NCBI RefSeq assembly: GCF_012726265.1
Contig: NZ_JAASAG010000003.1
Span: 670,522-734,521 of the forward strand
Direction of reading: 5' to 3'
From: Streptomyces sp. HNM0575
GTDB lineage: Bacteria > Actinomycetota > Actinomycetes > Streptomycetales > Streptomycetaceae
DNA: 64,000 bases
Part shown: piece by piece, positions 15,685-24,520 of the stretch
Position numbering within the stretch: position 1 is the stretch's first letter
How the letters are laid out: each line of letters opens with the position of its first letter
The notes under the pieces: generated by a model
The model's database searches: none
Told to the model about the DNA's origin: nothing
The model's input: only the letters and a program-made list of their open reading frames with translations
Program-made: the position numbers and the translations under genes

Positions 15685-16337
15685 TGAGTGGACACGAACA
15701 CCCGCTCACGGACGAGGAAGCGGCAGCCGTCTTCGAGCCGCCGGCCTGGGAGGAGCGGTACTCCGGCGAGGAGACGCTCTGGAGCGGCGATCCCAACCCG
15801 CAACTGGTCGCCGAGGCCTCCGGGTTGACCCCCGGCACCGCGCTCGACGTCGGCTGCGGTGAGGGCGGCGACGTGATCTGGCTGGCCGGGCAGGGCTGGA
15901 CGGTCACCGGGGCCGACTTCTCGGCCAACGGTCTGGCCCGCGCCGCCCGGCACGCCGAACAGGCGGGGGTGGGCGACCGTACCGACTGGTGGCAGGTGGA
16001 CGCCCGGGCCTTCGCGGCCGGCGGCCGCTCCTACGACCTGGTCACCACCCACTACCTGCACCCGCCGGACGGCGGGATGGTCGAGGTCGCCGGCCGTCTG
16101 GCCGAGGCCGTCGCCCTGGGCGGGCACCTTCTGATCGTGGGCCACGCACCGTCCGACGCGTTCACCCACCTCACCGCGGGCCATCGCAGGGCGATGTTCC
16201 TCGCCGAGGATCTGCTGCCAGGCCTGCCCGACGGCTTGGAGGCCCTCGTGGTCGAGCAGCGGCCACGCACGGTGACGCGCGACGGCGTCACGGTCGACAT
16301 CCACGACTCCACACTGCTCGTCCGCCGCACGAAGTGA
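15684..16337 (+). CDS. Class I SAM-dependent methyltransferase (tellurite-resistance/TehB-like)
   Basis: The 217-residue protein has WEERYSGEETLWSGDPNPQLV at its start, motif I LDVGCGEGGDVIWLAGQG (about 53-70) and GADFSANGLARA, the pattern of small TehB/UbiE-like methyltransferases. The ATG overlaps the stop of the truncated oxidoreductase fragment by 4 bp, and the domain itself looks complete. It probably descends from a bifunctional oxidoreductase-methyltransferase or a two-gene pair. The substrate is unknown. Confidence 0.85.
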   Translation: MSGHEHPLTDEEAAAVFEPPAWEERYSGEETLWSGDPNPQLVAEASGLTPGTALDVGCGEGGDVIWLAGQGWTVTGADFSANGLARAARHAEQAGVGDRTDWWQVDARAFAAGGRSYDLVTTHYLHPPDGGMVEVAGRLAEAVALGGHLLIVGHAPSDAFTHLTAGHRRAMFLAEDLLPGLPDGLEALVVEQRPRTVTRDGVTVDIHDSTLLVRRTK

Positions 16338-16343
16338 ACGAGT

Positions 16344-16363
16344 GGGCCGGGCGGTGTCGGCCC
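16344..16363. terminator. Bidirectional GC hairpin between convergent genes
   Basis: GGGCCG (16344-16349) pairs with CGGCCC (16358-16363) across an 8-base loop, between the convergent methyltransferase and D-cysteine desulfhydrase-like genes. There is no T tract, as is common for GC-rich actinomycete terminators. Confidence 0.4.
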
Positions 16364-16394
16364 GCAGCTTGTGGGGATCCGGGCCGGGGCGACG

Positions 16395-17378
16395 TCACGG
16401 GTAGGTGTGCAGGGTCTCGCCGATGCGGTGTGCTGCCTCGGTGTGGCCGAACAGTCCGGGCAGGCCGCCGGTGTGCAGCAGCACCGTGCGCTCTCCGGGC
16501 CGAATGCTGCCGTCACGCACCGCGGCCATCAGTCCCGCCGCGGCACGTCCCGTGTAGACCGGGTCCAGGATGATGCCCTCCGTACGCGCCACCGTGGTGA
16601 TGGCCCGCAGGACGGGTTCGTAGAAGACGCCGTACGCCTCGCCCACCTGATCGCCCCGGAGGCGCAGTTGTCCGGCCGCCACCTTGCTGCCGGTGAGTTC
16701 CGAGGCGAAGGCGGCGGCGACGGAAGCAGGGTCGGGGAGCGCCCCGACATCGACGCCCAGCACCCGTTCCGCTCCCAGGGACGCGACCAGGCCCGCCATC
16801 GTGCCGCCGGATCCCAGGGCCGTCACGACATGCCGGACGTCGGGCTGCTGGTTGAGGATCTCTTCACCCGCCTCACGGTAACCGCGGGCCCCCAGGGCGC
16901 TGGATCCACCGAACGGCACCGGATACGGCACGGCGCCCTCGCCACGCAGCTCGGCGCACGTCTTCTCGGCCAGCCCGGCCAGCTCTGCGGGCGCGGTGTC
17001 ACCGGCCCACACGATCCGGGCGGCGAGAGCGGCATCCAGGAGCAGGTTTCCACCAGGCCGGTCCGGGCGGCCGGAGCCGGGCATGACCAGCACCACGTTC
17101 AGGCCGGCCCGGGCGCCCGCGGCCGCGGTGAGCCGGGCGTGGTTGCTCTGCGGTCCGCCCGTGGTGACCAGGGTGTCGGCGCCATGCTGGAGGGCGTCGG
17201 CGACCAGCCATTCCAGTTTGCGGACCTTGTTCCCACCGCCACCAAGTCCGGTCAGGTCGTCCCGCTTGATCCGCAGATCGTCCGGGGCCAGACCGATCTC
17301 CGAGGCCAGCCGGGGAGCCGCCTCCATCGGTGTGGGCCACGACGACAACGTCACCTTCTCCACCACGAACTCCCTCAT
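16395..17378 (-). CDS. PLP-dependent D-cysteine desulfhydrase / ACC deaminase family protein
   Basis: The 327-residue fold type II PLP enzyme has KRDDLTGLGGGGNKVRKLEWL, containing the Schiff-base lysine, then TTGGPQSNHARLTAA and a phosphate loop ALGSGGTMAG, and ends with LLHTGGLPGLFG. These are the motifs of D-cysteine desulfhydrase and 1-aminocyclopropane-1-carboxylate deaminase, which release ammonia (and sulfide) from D-cysteine or ACC. Sequence inspection cannot decide between the two substrates. The length matches the family. It stands alone, convergent with the methyltransferase. Confidence 0.88.
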   Translation of the reverse strand: MREFVVEKVTLSSWPTPMEAAPRLASEIGLAPDDLRIKRDDLTGLGGGGNKVRKLEWLVADALQHGADTLVTTGGPQSNHARLTAAAGARAGLNVVLVMPGSGRPDRPGGNLLLDAALAARIVWAGDTAPAELAGLAEKTCAELRGEGAVPYPVPFGGSSALGARGYREAGEEILNQQPDVRHVVTALGSGGTMAGLVASLGAERVLGVDVGALPDPASVAAAFASELTGSKVAAGQLRLRGDQVGEAYGVFYEPVLRAITTVARTEGIILDPVYTGRAAAGLMAAVRDGSIRPGERTVLLHTGGLPGLFGHTEAAHRIGETLHTYP

Positions 17379-17726
17379 CCATGTCGCAGCACAGCTCGCT
17401 GAATGAGGTCAGCCAGCACGCCGGATGCTCACCCTTTCACGCATACGAAGGGACGAGCCTCGGGTGCACGGGCAAGATCCGCCGGACAGTCCCTGGCCCG
17501 AGACCTGCGGAGGTTTCGTCACCGCCGTCCGCACAGGCCACTGACCGTTGGCCCAGGCGAGCAGGGCGCCGATGGCGACCGCCCTGGGTGCTGCCGGCCC
17601 GGAGTCCGGGTGCCTGCTGGCGGACGAAGGCTTCCTCGTGCGCGGGCGCGGGCCCGGCGCGCAGGGCGAGGCCGGCTCCTGCCGCCGTGCCTCGGTCGCC
17701 CTCCAAGGACTTCCGGAGGCGGCCGC
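17379..17726 (-). other. Intergenic stretch without a supported gene
   Basis: About 350 bp lie between the desulfhydrase start and the phosphatase stop, both on the minus strand. The frames across it are low-complexity and have no motifs. It should contain the desulfhydrase promoter. Confidence 0.4.
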
Positions 17727-19016
17727 TCAGAGATCGGGGGTGGCGAGGTGGTCCGCGGTGCCGCCGCGCCATTCGATGATGAGGAGCGTCGCGTCGTCAC
17801 TGGTGACGCCGCCGCGCTGTCGCTTGAGGTCGGAGGAGAGCCGGCGCACCAGGTGGGTCACTCCGCTGGCCAGCGGGGAGACGTGCTCGATGGTGTCGAT
17901 CAGGAGCTGCTCACCGAACTGCTCCCCGCTGATCTTGTGTTCCTCGACGAGGCCGTCGGTGAATGCGATCACGCGGTCGCCCTGGTGGAGCTGCACGGAG
18001 GAGACCGTGGGAAGGTTGCCGCCGAAACCGACCGGCAGTGTGGTCGGGCTCTCCAGCCTCTGCACCACTCGGTGCCCCCGGACCAGCATGGGGGCCGGGT
18101 GTCCGGCGTTGACCCACTCCAGGTATCCGGTGGAGACGTCCAGGCGCATCATCTGGCCCGTCACGAAGTCCTCGGGCCCGAACGCCTCGTCCATGGCGGT
18201 GTCCATGAACCGGTACACCTCCGCCAGTTCGGCGCCCGAGCGCCGGGCGTGCCGGTAGGCGCCCATGGCCACGGTGGCCAGTCCCGCGGCCTTCAGTCCG
18301 TGCCCCATCGCATCGATGATGACCAGGTGCAGGATGTCCTCGTTGAGGACGTAGTCCAGGCTGTCCCCGGCGACCGCGTACGTGGGCTCCAGAAGACCGG
18401 CGACGGAGATCTGCGGGGTCGTCATCGACAGCGGCGGGAGAAGCTGTCGCTGGATCTCGGCCGGGACGCTCATCGCCTCACCCTGGCACCGGGCCATGAA
18501 GAACTGGTCCGTGTAGTGGCTCTTGGTGACGAGAATGTCGGCGACCAGGCTCGCCAGCCGGCTCAGCAGCCGCAGATCGTGCTCCCCGACGGCGTCCAGC
18601 GTGAGGGACAGGACGCCGACCTCATCGCTGCCGTCGAGCAGCGGCAGATACATCCGCACCCCGTCTGCCTGCTGATCCCGGAGCGGACGCCGGTCCATCA
18701 GCGCCCTCCCCGCCCGGGAACCGTCGACGGCGACCGGCTCACCGTCGATCAGGCCCCGGCCGGGCATGGGCACCAGCAGCCGCTGGTCATGGTCCTGTAG
18801 ATGGATCGAGACCTTGCGGCCCCCGATCCTGCTGATCTCCTCTGCCACCAGCGGCGCGATCAGGTGCGGCGGCATCTCGTGGGCGCGATCCAGCAACTGC
18901 CCCAGCAGCCGCTCCCCGAAGCCCTCCGTGAGATCAGCCGGAACACGGCGGCCGTCATGCCGGCTCTCGTCCACGGCACGCTGCCTTCCCTCGCCCGACA
19001 ACCCTTCCCGTACCAC
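17727..19016 (-). CDS. SpoIIE/PP2C-type serine phosphatase with GAF-like sensor
   Basis: The 429-residue protein has a GAF-like N-terminal domain (about 60-175; GRALMDRRPLRDQQADGVRMYLPLLDG). A SpoIIE phosphatase domain follows (about 200-420; SVPAEIQRQLLPPL, VAGDSLDYVLNEDILHLVIIDAMGHGLKAA, EWVNAGHPAPMLVR, IAFTDGLVEE). Metal-binding Asp residues are present in the D-x-M-GHG block, while the first motif reads GDSLDYV rather than GGDYYD, a modest departure. Such RsbU-like proteins dephosphorylate anti-sigma antagonists in stress signalling. The start is uncertain: GTG at 19016 gives the longest frame, and further in-frame starts lie within about 40 codons. Confidence 0.85.
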   Translation of the reverse strand: MVREGLSGEGRQRAVDESRHDGRRVPADLTEGFGERLLGQLLDRAHEMPPHLIAPLVAEEISRIGGRKVSIHLQDHDQRLLVPMPGRGLIDGEPVAVDGSRAGRALMDRRPLRDQQADGVRMYLPLLDGSDEVGVLSLTLDAVGEHDLRLLSRLASLVADILVTKSHYTDQFFMARCQGEAMSVPAEIQRQLLPPLSMTTPQISVAGLLEPTYAVAGDSLDYVLNEDILHLVIIDAMGHGLKAAGLATVAMGAYRHARRSGAELAEVYRFMDTAMDEAFGPEDFVTGQMMRLDVSTGYLEWVNAGHPAPMLVRGHRVVQRLESPTTLPVGFGGNLPTVSSVQLHQGDRVIAFTDGLVEEHKISGEQFGEQLLIDTIEHVSPLASGVTHLVRRLSSDLKRQRGGVTSDDATLLIIEWRGGTADHLATPDL

Positions 19017-19210
19017 GATGGCGCGGAAGCTTCGCGGCAGCGCACAGGGCTACGCCACCCGGGTGTGAACTTCCTCGGCCCAGACGTGCCCGTACGCGGA
19101 GAGTGAGGGGCGAGAGCAGGGCTTGCGATGTTACGGACGGCCGCGGTCGCCGCTGTCGGCTTCTCGCGGCCGTGGTGACGGTGAGGGTTCGAGGTGGCGG
19201 GCGATGAGCT

Positions 19211-20164
19211 TCACGGCGACCCGGGCGTGCTCGCCGGTTCCTCGTCGACGACCCGGTGGCCCGCGGCCTTCAGGCCTTCGGTGACCGCCCGCGCGAACGC
19301 GGCGACGGCCTGGTTGTGGCGGCTGGGCACCCAGACGACCGAGGTCGTCCATGCCAGTTCGGCCCGTTCCAGCGAGCGCCATACCAGGCCTTGCGGAAGG
19401 GGCGCACCCGGAGCCTCGTTGAGGTGGACGCCGCGGCCGGCCAGGACGAGGCCGTGGACGAAGTGGGGGTTGCGGGCGTGCCGGATGGCCCCCGGCAGGA
19501 AGCCCTCGTCGCGGCAGACGGTGAGGATGTGGTCGTAGAGCCGGGGCGCCATCTCGCGGGGGAAGATGATCAGCGGGGTGCCGTTGAGGTCGCGCAGCCG
19601 CAGGGGGCCGGTGCCCTCGCCCGCGGGGGTCCCGTCGGCCGAGGGGAAGTCCGCGGGCAGCACGACACCGAGTTCGCGCCGGGCCACGGGCCCCGACTCC
19701 AGGCCGACGGTGTCCGAGGGGTGCCGGACGACGCCCGCGTCCAACTCGCCCTCGCGCAGCCTCGTGAGCTGCTGGTCGGTGGTGAGTTCGTGCAGCTCGA
19801 TCAGTACGTCCGGTGCCTGCCGGGCGAAGCCCGCCGTGAGCGTCGGCAGCACGACCGGGTTGGTGTCCGGCGGCACTCCCGCCCGCAGCACTCCCGCCTC
19901 ACCCGGCCGGATGCGGCGCATCGCCTCGCGCGCGGTCTCCACGCCGGAGAGCACGGGCCGTACGTGCTCCAGGAGGAGCGCCCCGGCCTCGGTGAGCTGG
20001 ACGCGGTGCCGGGTCCGGTCGAAGAGGCGGACGCCCAGCTCCCGTTCGAGGTCGCGGATGCGCTGCGACAGCGGCGGCTGCGCCATGTGCAGCCGTTCCG
20101 CGGCCCTGCCGAAGTGCAGTTCTTCGGCGAGGACGGCGAAATAGCGCAGGTGCCGCAGTTCCAT
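19211..20164 (-). CDS. LysR family transcriptional regulator
   Basis: The 317-residue protein has the LysR helix-turn-helix at the N-terminus (MELRHLRYFAVLAEELHFGRAAERLHMAQPPLSQRIRDLE) and a periplasmic-binding-like effector domain (VLRAGVPPDTNPVVLPTLTAGF onward). The ATG at 20164 matches the canonical family start; a longer in-frame extension is not supported. It is divergent from the hydratase/acyl-CoA synthetase/transporter operon that starts at 20390, so it probably regulates that operon from the 225-bp shared region. Confidence 0.9.
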   Translation of the reverse strand: MELRHLRYFAVLAEELHFGRAAERLHMAQPPLSQRIRDLERELGVRLFDRTRHRVQLTEAGALLLEHVRPVLSGVETAREAMRRIRPGEAGVLRAGVPPDTNPVVLPTLTAGFARQAPDVLIELHELTTDQQLTRLREGELDAGVVRHPSDTVGLESGPVARRELGVVLPADFPSADGTPAGEGTGPLRLRDLNGTPLIIFPREMAPRLYDHILTVCRDEGFLPGAIRHARNPHFVHGLVLAGRGVHLNEAPGAPLPQGLVWRSLERAELAWTTSVVWVPSRHNQAVAAFARAVTEGLKAAGHRVVDEEPASTPGSP

Positions 20165-20389
20165 GGGCGGACCATATCGCTCCGATATCAGGGCCAGTCC
20201 CGATTGGTGTTGGCCGGAATGCGTCCCCCGCTGCTTCCATGACTGGCCAACGGGAGCGCCCACGGCGGACGCGTCGCCGCCACTCGCCGTTCGTCTCCGC
20301 CCGCGCCCCGACCGCTCCCTGACCGGCGCCCGAGGCGCCCTCCCGTCCGTACTCCCCAGATCCGTACACCCCGAGAAAGGGACTGGCTC

Positions 20390-21199
20390 ATGTCAGACAC
20401 CGCCGCCGCAACCGCGGTCGTCGTGGACCGTCATCCGGTCGCCGGCGCCGAGGAGGGCGAGAACGTCGTCGGCGAGATCACGCTCAACCGGCCCGAGAAG
20501 CTCAACGCCTGGACGGCGGCGATGCGGGCCGAACTGGTCGCCGCCCTCGACGCGTTCGCCGCCGATCCGCGGTGCCGCGCCGTGGTGGTCACCGGAGCGG
20601 GCCGTGCCTTCTGCGCCGGTCAGGACCTCGCGGAGACCGCCGCCATCGACCCGGACGACCATGCCGCGAGCGAGGAGTGGATCGACGACTTCGGCCGCCT
20701 CTACCGCGCGCTGCGGAACCTCGGCAAGCCGTCCGTCGCCGCCGTCAACGGGGTCGCCGCCGGCTCCGGATTCCAGTTCGCGCTGCTGGCCGATCTGCGC
20801 ATCGGACACCCGGGCGTGAAGATGGGCCAGCCCGAGGTGCTCTCCGGCATCCCCAGCATCACCGGGATCTGGGCCATGTGGGACATCCTGGGCCGGGCGA
20901 AGACCACGGAGTTCGCGCTCACGGGACGGCTTGTCGACGGTACGGAGGCGCAGCGGCTCGGTCTGCTCACCCGGCTCGTGGACGAGGACGCGGTACGGAC
21001 GGAGGCCCTGGCCGAGGCCACGGCGCTCGCGTCGCTGCCGTCCGGTGCCGTCGCGCTCACCAAGAACCGGATCCGCGAACTCGACGACGCCGGGCTGGAC
21101 GAGGCGATCGCCGCTGCGAAGAAGGTGCACGCCGCGGCGTACGCGACCGGTGAACCGCAGCGCGAGATGGCCCGGTTCCTCGCGGGCCGCGGACGCTGA
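20390..21199 (+). CDS. Enoyl-CoA hydratase/isomerase family protein
   Basis: The 269-residue crotonase-fold protein has the oxyanion-hole segments GAGRAFCAGQDLAE (about 65-78) and VNGVAAGSGFQFALLADLRIG (about 118-138), and LSGIPSITGIWAMWDILG with the G-I-P loop. One of the two usual catalytic glutamates is present (QPEVLSGIP) and the first position is Q (GSGFQFA), so activity may be isomerase- or decarboxylase-like rather than a standard hydratase. RBS AAAGGGA precedes the ATG. It is first in an operon with an acyl-CoA synthetase and an MHS transporter. Confidence 0.87.
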   Translation: MSDTAAATAVVVDRHPVAGAEEGENVVGEITLNRPEKLNAWTAAMRAELVAALDAFAADPRCRAVVVTGAGRAFCAGQDLAETAAIDPDDHAASEEWIDDFGRLYRALRNLGKPSVAAVNGVAAGSGFQFALLADLRIGHPGVKMGQPEVLSGIPSITGIWAMWDILGRAKTTEFALTGRLVDGTEAQRLGLLTRLVDEDAVRTEALAEATALASLPSGAVALTKNRIRELDDAGLDEAIAAAKKVHAAAYATGEPQREMARFLAGRGR

Positions 21200-21364
21200 C
21201 CCGCCCCCCTCGTCGGCCCGCCACCCGACGTTCGGCGACCGCACCCACCCGCGCCCGTACCGCGGCGCAGACCCACCCCGGCGCAGACCCACGGCGGCAC
21301 AGAACCGCGCCCCCGCCGCGCGGCCCCGCCCCCGCCCACCCCCTATGAGAGGAACCGAACCGCG

Positions 21365-22996
21365 ATGACCACCAGCGTCACGCCGCACACCGGCGATGCC
21401 GCAGACGTCCACAGCACCTACCGCGGCCTCGTGGCAGAGCACCGTTGGAACGTGCCCGAGCGCTACAACATGGCCGCGGACGTCGCGGACCGGCACCCCG
21501 GCGACGCGCTCGCCCTCATCTTCGAGGACCACACCGGCCACACCCAGCACGTCAACTGGCAGCAGATCCGGGACCGTTCGAAGCAGATCGCGGCGCACCT
21601 GCACGGCCTCGGCGTCCGCAAGGGAGACCGCGTGGCCGTACTGCTTCCGCAGCGCACCGACACCCCCGCCACCTATCTCGGCGTGCTGCGCACCGGCGCC
21701 GTCCTGGTGACCATGTCGCTGCTGTGGGCCGACGACCCCATCCGCTACCGGCTCGCGGACTGCGGCGCCACCGTCCTCGTCACCGAGAGCGCGGCGCTGG
21801 CGCGGGCACAGCACTTCACCGGCACCGTCGTCGACGTGGACGACCCGTCGATCGGCGCGCTCCCGCCCGTCTTCGAGACCGCCGACACCGCCGCCGACGA
21901 CCCGGCGCTGATCTTCTACACCTCCGGAACGACCGGCGCCGCCAAGGGAATCGTGCACGCCCACCGCACACTGCTGGGCCACAACGAGTTCCGCTACTGC
22001 CACGACCTGCGGCCCGGCGACGTGTTCTACGGCGCGGGCGACTGGGCCTGGTCGATGGCGAAGCTCATGGGCCCGCTGCGGGCCGGCGCCGTCCATCTCG
22101 TCTACCGTCCGGCCGCCGGCTTCGACCCGGACGGGCTGCTGGCCGCCATGTCCCGGCACAAGGTGACCACCGCCCTGGTCAATCCGACCTTCCTGCGCAA
22201 GATGCGGCAGGACGTACCGGACGCCGGGCGCCGCCACCGCCAGTCGCTGCGCGTCGTGTGCTGCTCCAACGAGCCGCTCACACCGGACCTCATCGGCTGG
22301 TTCCGCGAGCAGTTCGGCGTGACGCCCCTCGACTACTACGGGTCCACCGAGTCGTATCCGCTGATCGGCAACTTCCCCGGCGTTCCCGTCAAGGCCGGCT
22401 CCATGGGCCGCCGGATGCCCGGCTGGGACGTCGCGCTGCTGGACGAGGACGACCGGGAGGTGTCCGTCGGAAGGCCCGGCGAGATCGCACTGCGCGCAGA
22501 CTCCAACCCCCAGTACCCGCTGGGCTACTGGAACCGGCCCGAGGCGTCCGCGGAGGCCTTCGGCGGACCCTGGTACCGCACGAAGGACCAGGCCGTGATG
22601 GACGAGGACGGCTACTTCTGGTTCCTCGGACGCACCGACGACGTGATCAAGACCTCGGGCTACCGGGTCGGCCCGTACGAGGTCGAGGACGTGCTGCGCC
22701 GACACCCGGCGGTCGCCGACGCCGGTGTCGTCGGCGTGCCCGACCCGGGGCGCGGTCAGGCCGTGAAGGCGTGGATCGAGCTGAACCCGGGCCATGAGCC
22801 CGGCCCCGCCCTCGCACGCGAGATCACCGGCTTCGCCCGCGACACCTACTCCCGCTTCGCCTACCCGCGGTCGGTCGAGTTCGTGGACCGGCTGCCGCGT
22901 TCGGCGACCGGAAAGATCCAGCGGGCGGTTCTCCGCGCCCGCGACGACCAGGCAGACTCCGCCGAGAGGCCAGATCAGCGAGGAACACGGACATGA
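21365..22996 (+). CDS. AMP-forming acyl-CoA synthetase (acetyl-/medium-chain type)
   Basis: The 543-residue adenylate-forming enzyme has the P-loop motif IFYTSGTTGAAKGIVH (about 178-193), YYGSTES (A5 region, about 323), YRTKDQA with the nucleotide-ribose Asp, and the C-terminal catalytic lysine in RSATGKIQRAVLR. N-terminal YNMAADVADRHP resembles acetyl-CoA and medium-chain acyl-CoA synthetases. AGAGGAAC precedes the ATG. It overlaps the downstream transporter by 4 bp. It would activate the imported acid to its CoA thioester for the adjacent crotonase-family enzyme. Confidence 0.9.
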   Translation: MTTSVTPHTGDAADVHSTYRGLVAEHRWNVPERYNMAADVADRHPGDALALIFEDHTGHTQHVNWQQIRDRSKQIAAHLHGLGVRKGDRVAVLLPQRTDTPATYLGVLRTGAVLVTMSLLWADDPIRYRLADCGATVLVTESAALARAQHFTGTVVDVDDPSIGALPPVFETADTAADDPALIFYTSGTTGAAKGIVHAHRTLLGHNEFRYCHDLRPGDVFYGAGDWAWSMAKLMGPLRAGAVHLVYRPAAGFDPDGLLAAMSRHKVTTALVNPTFLRKMRQDVPDAGRRHRQSLRVVCCSNEPLTPDLIGWFREQFGVTPLDYYGSTESYPLIGNFPGVPVKAGSMGRRMPGWDVALLDEDDREVSVGRPGEIALRADSNPQYPLGYWNRPEASAEAFGGPWYRTKDQAVMDEDGYFWFLGRTDDVIKTSGYRVGPYEVEDVLRRHPAVADAGVVGVPDPGRGQAVKAWIELNPGHEPGPALAREITGFARDTYSRFAYPRSVEFVDRLPRSATGKIQRAVLRARDDQADSAERPDQRGTRT

Positions 22997-24378
22997 CGAC
23001 GGACCCTCAGGCACAGCCGGCGCAGCCGGTGAAGGAACCGCCACCGCACACGGACGCGGCGGCCGGGAACGTGGCGGCCGGGAACGCCGCGGCCGACCGC
23101 ACAGGGCGCCGCAAGGTCACGGCCGCCACCGCCGTCGGAAACTTCGTCGAGTGGTTCGACTCCGGCGCGTACGCCATCATGTCCGCCACCATCGCCGGGC
23201 TCTTCTTCCCGCAGTACGACGAGCGGGCGGCGCTGCTCGCGACCTGGGCGGTCTTCGGCGCCGGATTCGTCGCCCGCCCGCTGGGCGCCGCCTTCTTCGG
23301 GCGGTACGGCGACCGGATAGGCCGCAACAGGATGCTCGCGCTGAGTGTCCTGTGCATGAGCAGCGCGACGTTCCTCATCGGACTGCTGCCCGGGTACGCC
23401 ACGGTCGGCATCGCCGCGCCGCTGATGCTCTTCCTCCTGCGCGCCCTTCAGGGCTTCTCCACCGGAGGCGAGTACACCGGGGCCTCGGCCTTCATCATGG
23501 AGTACGCCCCCGAGGGGCGCCGTGCCCGGTACGCCTGCATCGTCCCGCTCACCGTCGGACTGGCCTCCGTCGCAGGGGCCATGGTCGGACTGCTGATCAC
23601 CTCCGCCCTCGACGACGCGGCGCTGCGCAGCTGGGGCTGGCGCATCCCGTTCCTGCTCGCCGGGCCGCTCGGTCTGATCGGCCTCTATCTGCGCAGCCGT
23701 ATCCAGGACACCCCGGTCTTCCGCGCGATGGAGCGGCGCGCGGCCGTGCGGAAGGCTCCGCTGAGGGAGGCGGCACGCGTCTGCCGCAGGCAGGTGCTGA
23801 CGCTCTTCGGCTACAGCATCACCAACGCCGTCGGCTACTACCTGATGAGCAGCTACCTCATCGCCTACATGTCGGAGGAGGTCGGCTACGGCAAGGCCGA
23901 GACGATGCTCACCAGCGTCGTCGCGATGCTCGCCTACTGCGTGGCCTGTCCCCTCGCGGCCGCCGCCAGCGACCGGTACGGGCGCAAGCCCATGCTGCTG
24001 CTGGCCTGCGGCGGCTTCGCGGTGGCCACGCTTCCCGCGTTCTGGCTGATCGGTACGGGGCTGCCGGGGGCGCTGGCCGGGTCGTCCGTCCTCGGCATGC
24101 TGGTCGCGGTGATCGGTACGTCCAACGTCCCGGCGATGGTCGAGATGTTCCCCGGCCAACTCCGGGCCAGCGGCTCGGCGATCGGCTACACGGCGGCGTA
24201 CGTGCTCTTCGGCGGTACGGCGCCGTTCGTCGCCACCGGGTTGGTATCGGTACTGGGGACGCCGCTGGCGCCGGGGCTCTATCTGATGAGCCTGGCCGCG
24301 CTGTCGGGGCTGGTCGTCGTCTTCTTCTTCCGGGAGACCCGGCGTCTGCCGCTGACGCGCACGGGGGTGCTGGAGTAG
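22993..24378 (+). CDS. MFS transporter, metabolite:H+ symporter (MHS) family
   Basis: The 461-residue 12-helix protein has the MHS signature GNFVEWFDSGAYAIMSATIAGLFFP (about 55-79), FVARPLGAAFFGRYGDRIGRNRML (about 97-120) and GEYTGASAFIMEYAP. Family members import organic acids, proline, betaine or shikimate with protons. The start codon overlaps the stop of the acyl-CoA synthetase gene. It probably brings in the acid activated by that synthetase. Confidence 0.9.
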   Translation: MTTDPQAQPAQPVKEPPPHTDAAAGNVAAGNAAADRTGRRKVTAATAVGNFVEWFDSGAYAIMSATIAGLFFPQYDERAALLATWAVFGAGFVARPLGAAFFGRYGDRIGRNRMLALSVLCMSSATFLIGLLPGYATVGIAAPLMLFLLRALQGFSTGGEYTGASAFIMEYAPEGRRARYACIVPLTVGLASVAGAMVGLLITSALDDAALRSWGWRIPFLLAGPLGLIGLYLRSRIQDTPVFRAMERRAAVRKAPLREAARVCRRQVLTLFGYSITNAVGYYLMSSYLIAYMSEEVGYGKAETMLTSVVAMLAYCVACPLAAAASDRYGRKPMLLLACGGFAVATLPAFWLIGTGLPGALAGSSVLGMLVAVIGTSNVPAMVEMFPGQLRASGSAIGYTAAYVLFGGTAPFVATGLVSVLGTPLAPGLYLMSLAALSGLVVVFFFRETRRLPLTRTGVLE

Positions 24379-24487
24379 TCGGCGCCGGGGAGGACGGGGC
24401 GCGGGCAGGAGGGGGCGTCCGCGCACCGCGCCGCGACGGGGGCGGCGCGGACGAGGACCGGGACCGGCGCCGGACCCGCGACCGGCA

Positions 24488-24516
24488 CCCGGTCCGGGCC
24501 CCGGTCCGGGACCGGG
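24488..24516. terminator. GC-rich hairpin between convergent operons
   Basis: CCCGGTCC (24488-24495) pairs with GGACCGGG (24509-24516) between the end of the MHS transporter gene and the end of the leftward catabolic operon. The surrounding sequence repeats CCGGGACC-type words. No T tract is present. Confidence 0.4.
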
Positions 24517-24520
24517 AGTC

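Noticed and set aside
20393..23044. A very long open frame on the minus strand across the hydratase and acyl-CoA synthetase genes
   Set aside because: It is the antisense shadow of two strongly supported plus-strand genes. Its product is Gly/Arg/Val-rich and has no family motif.
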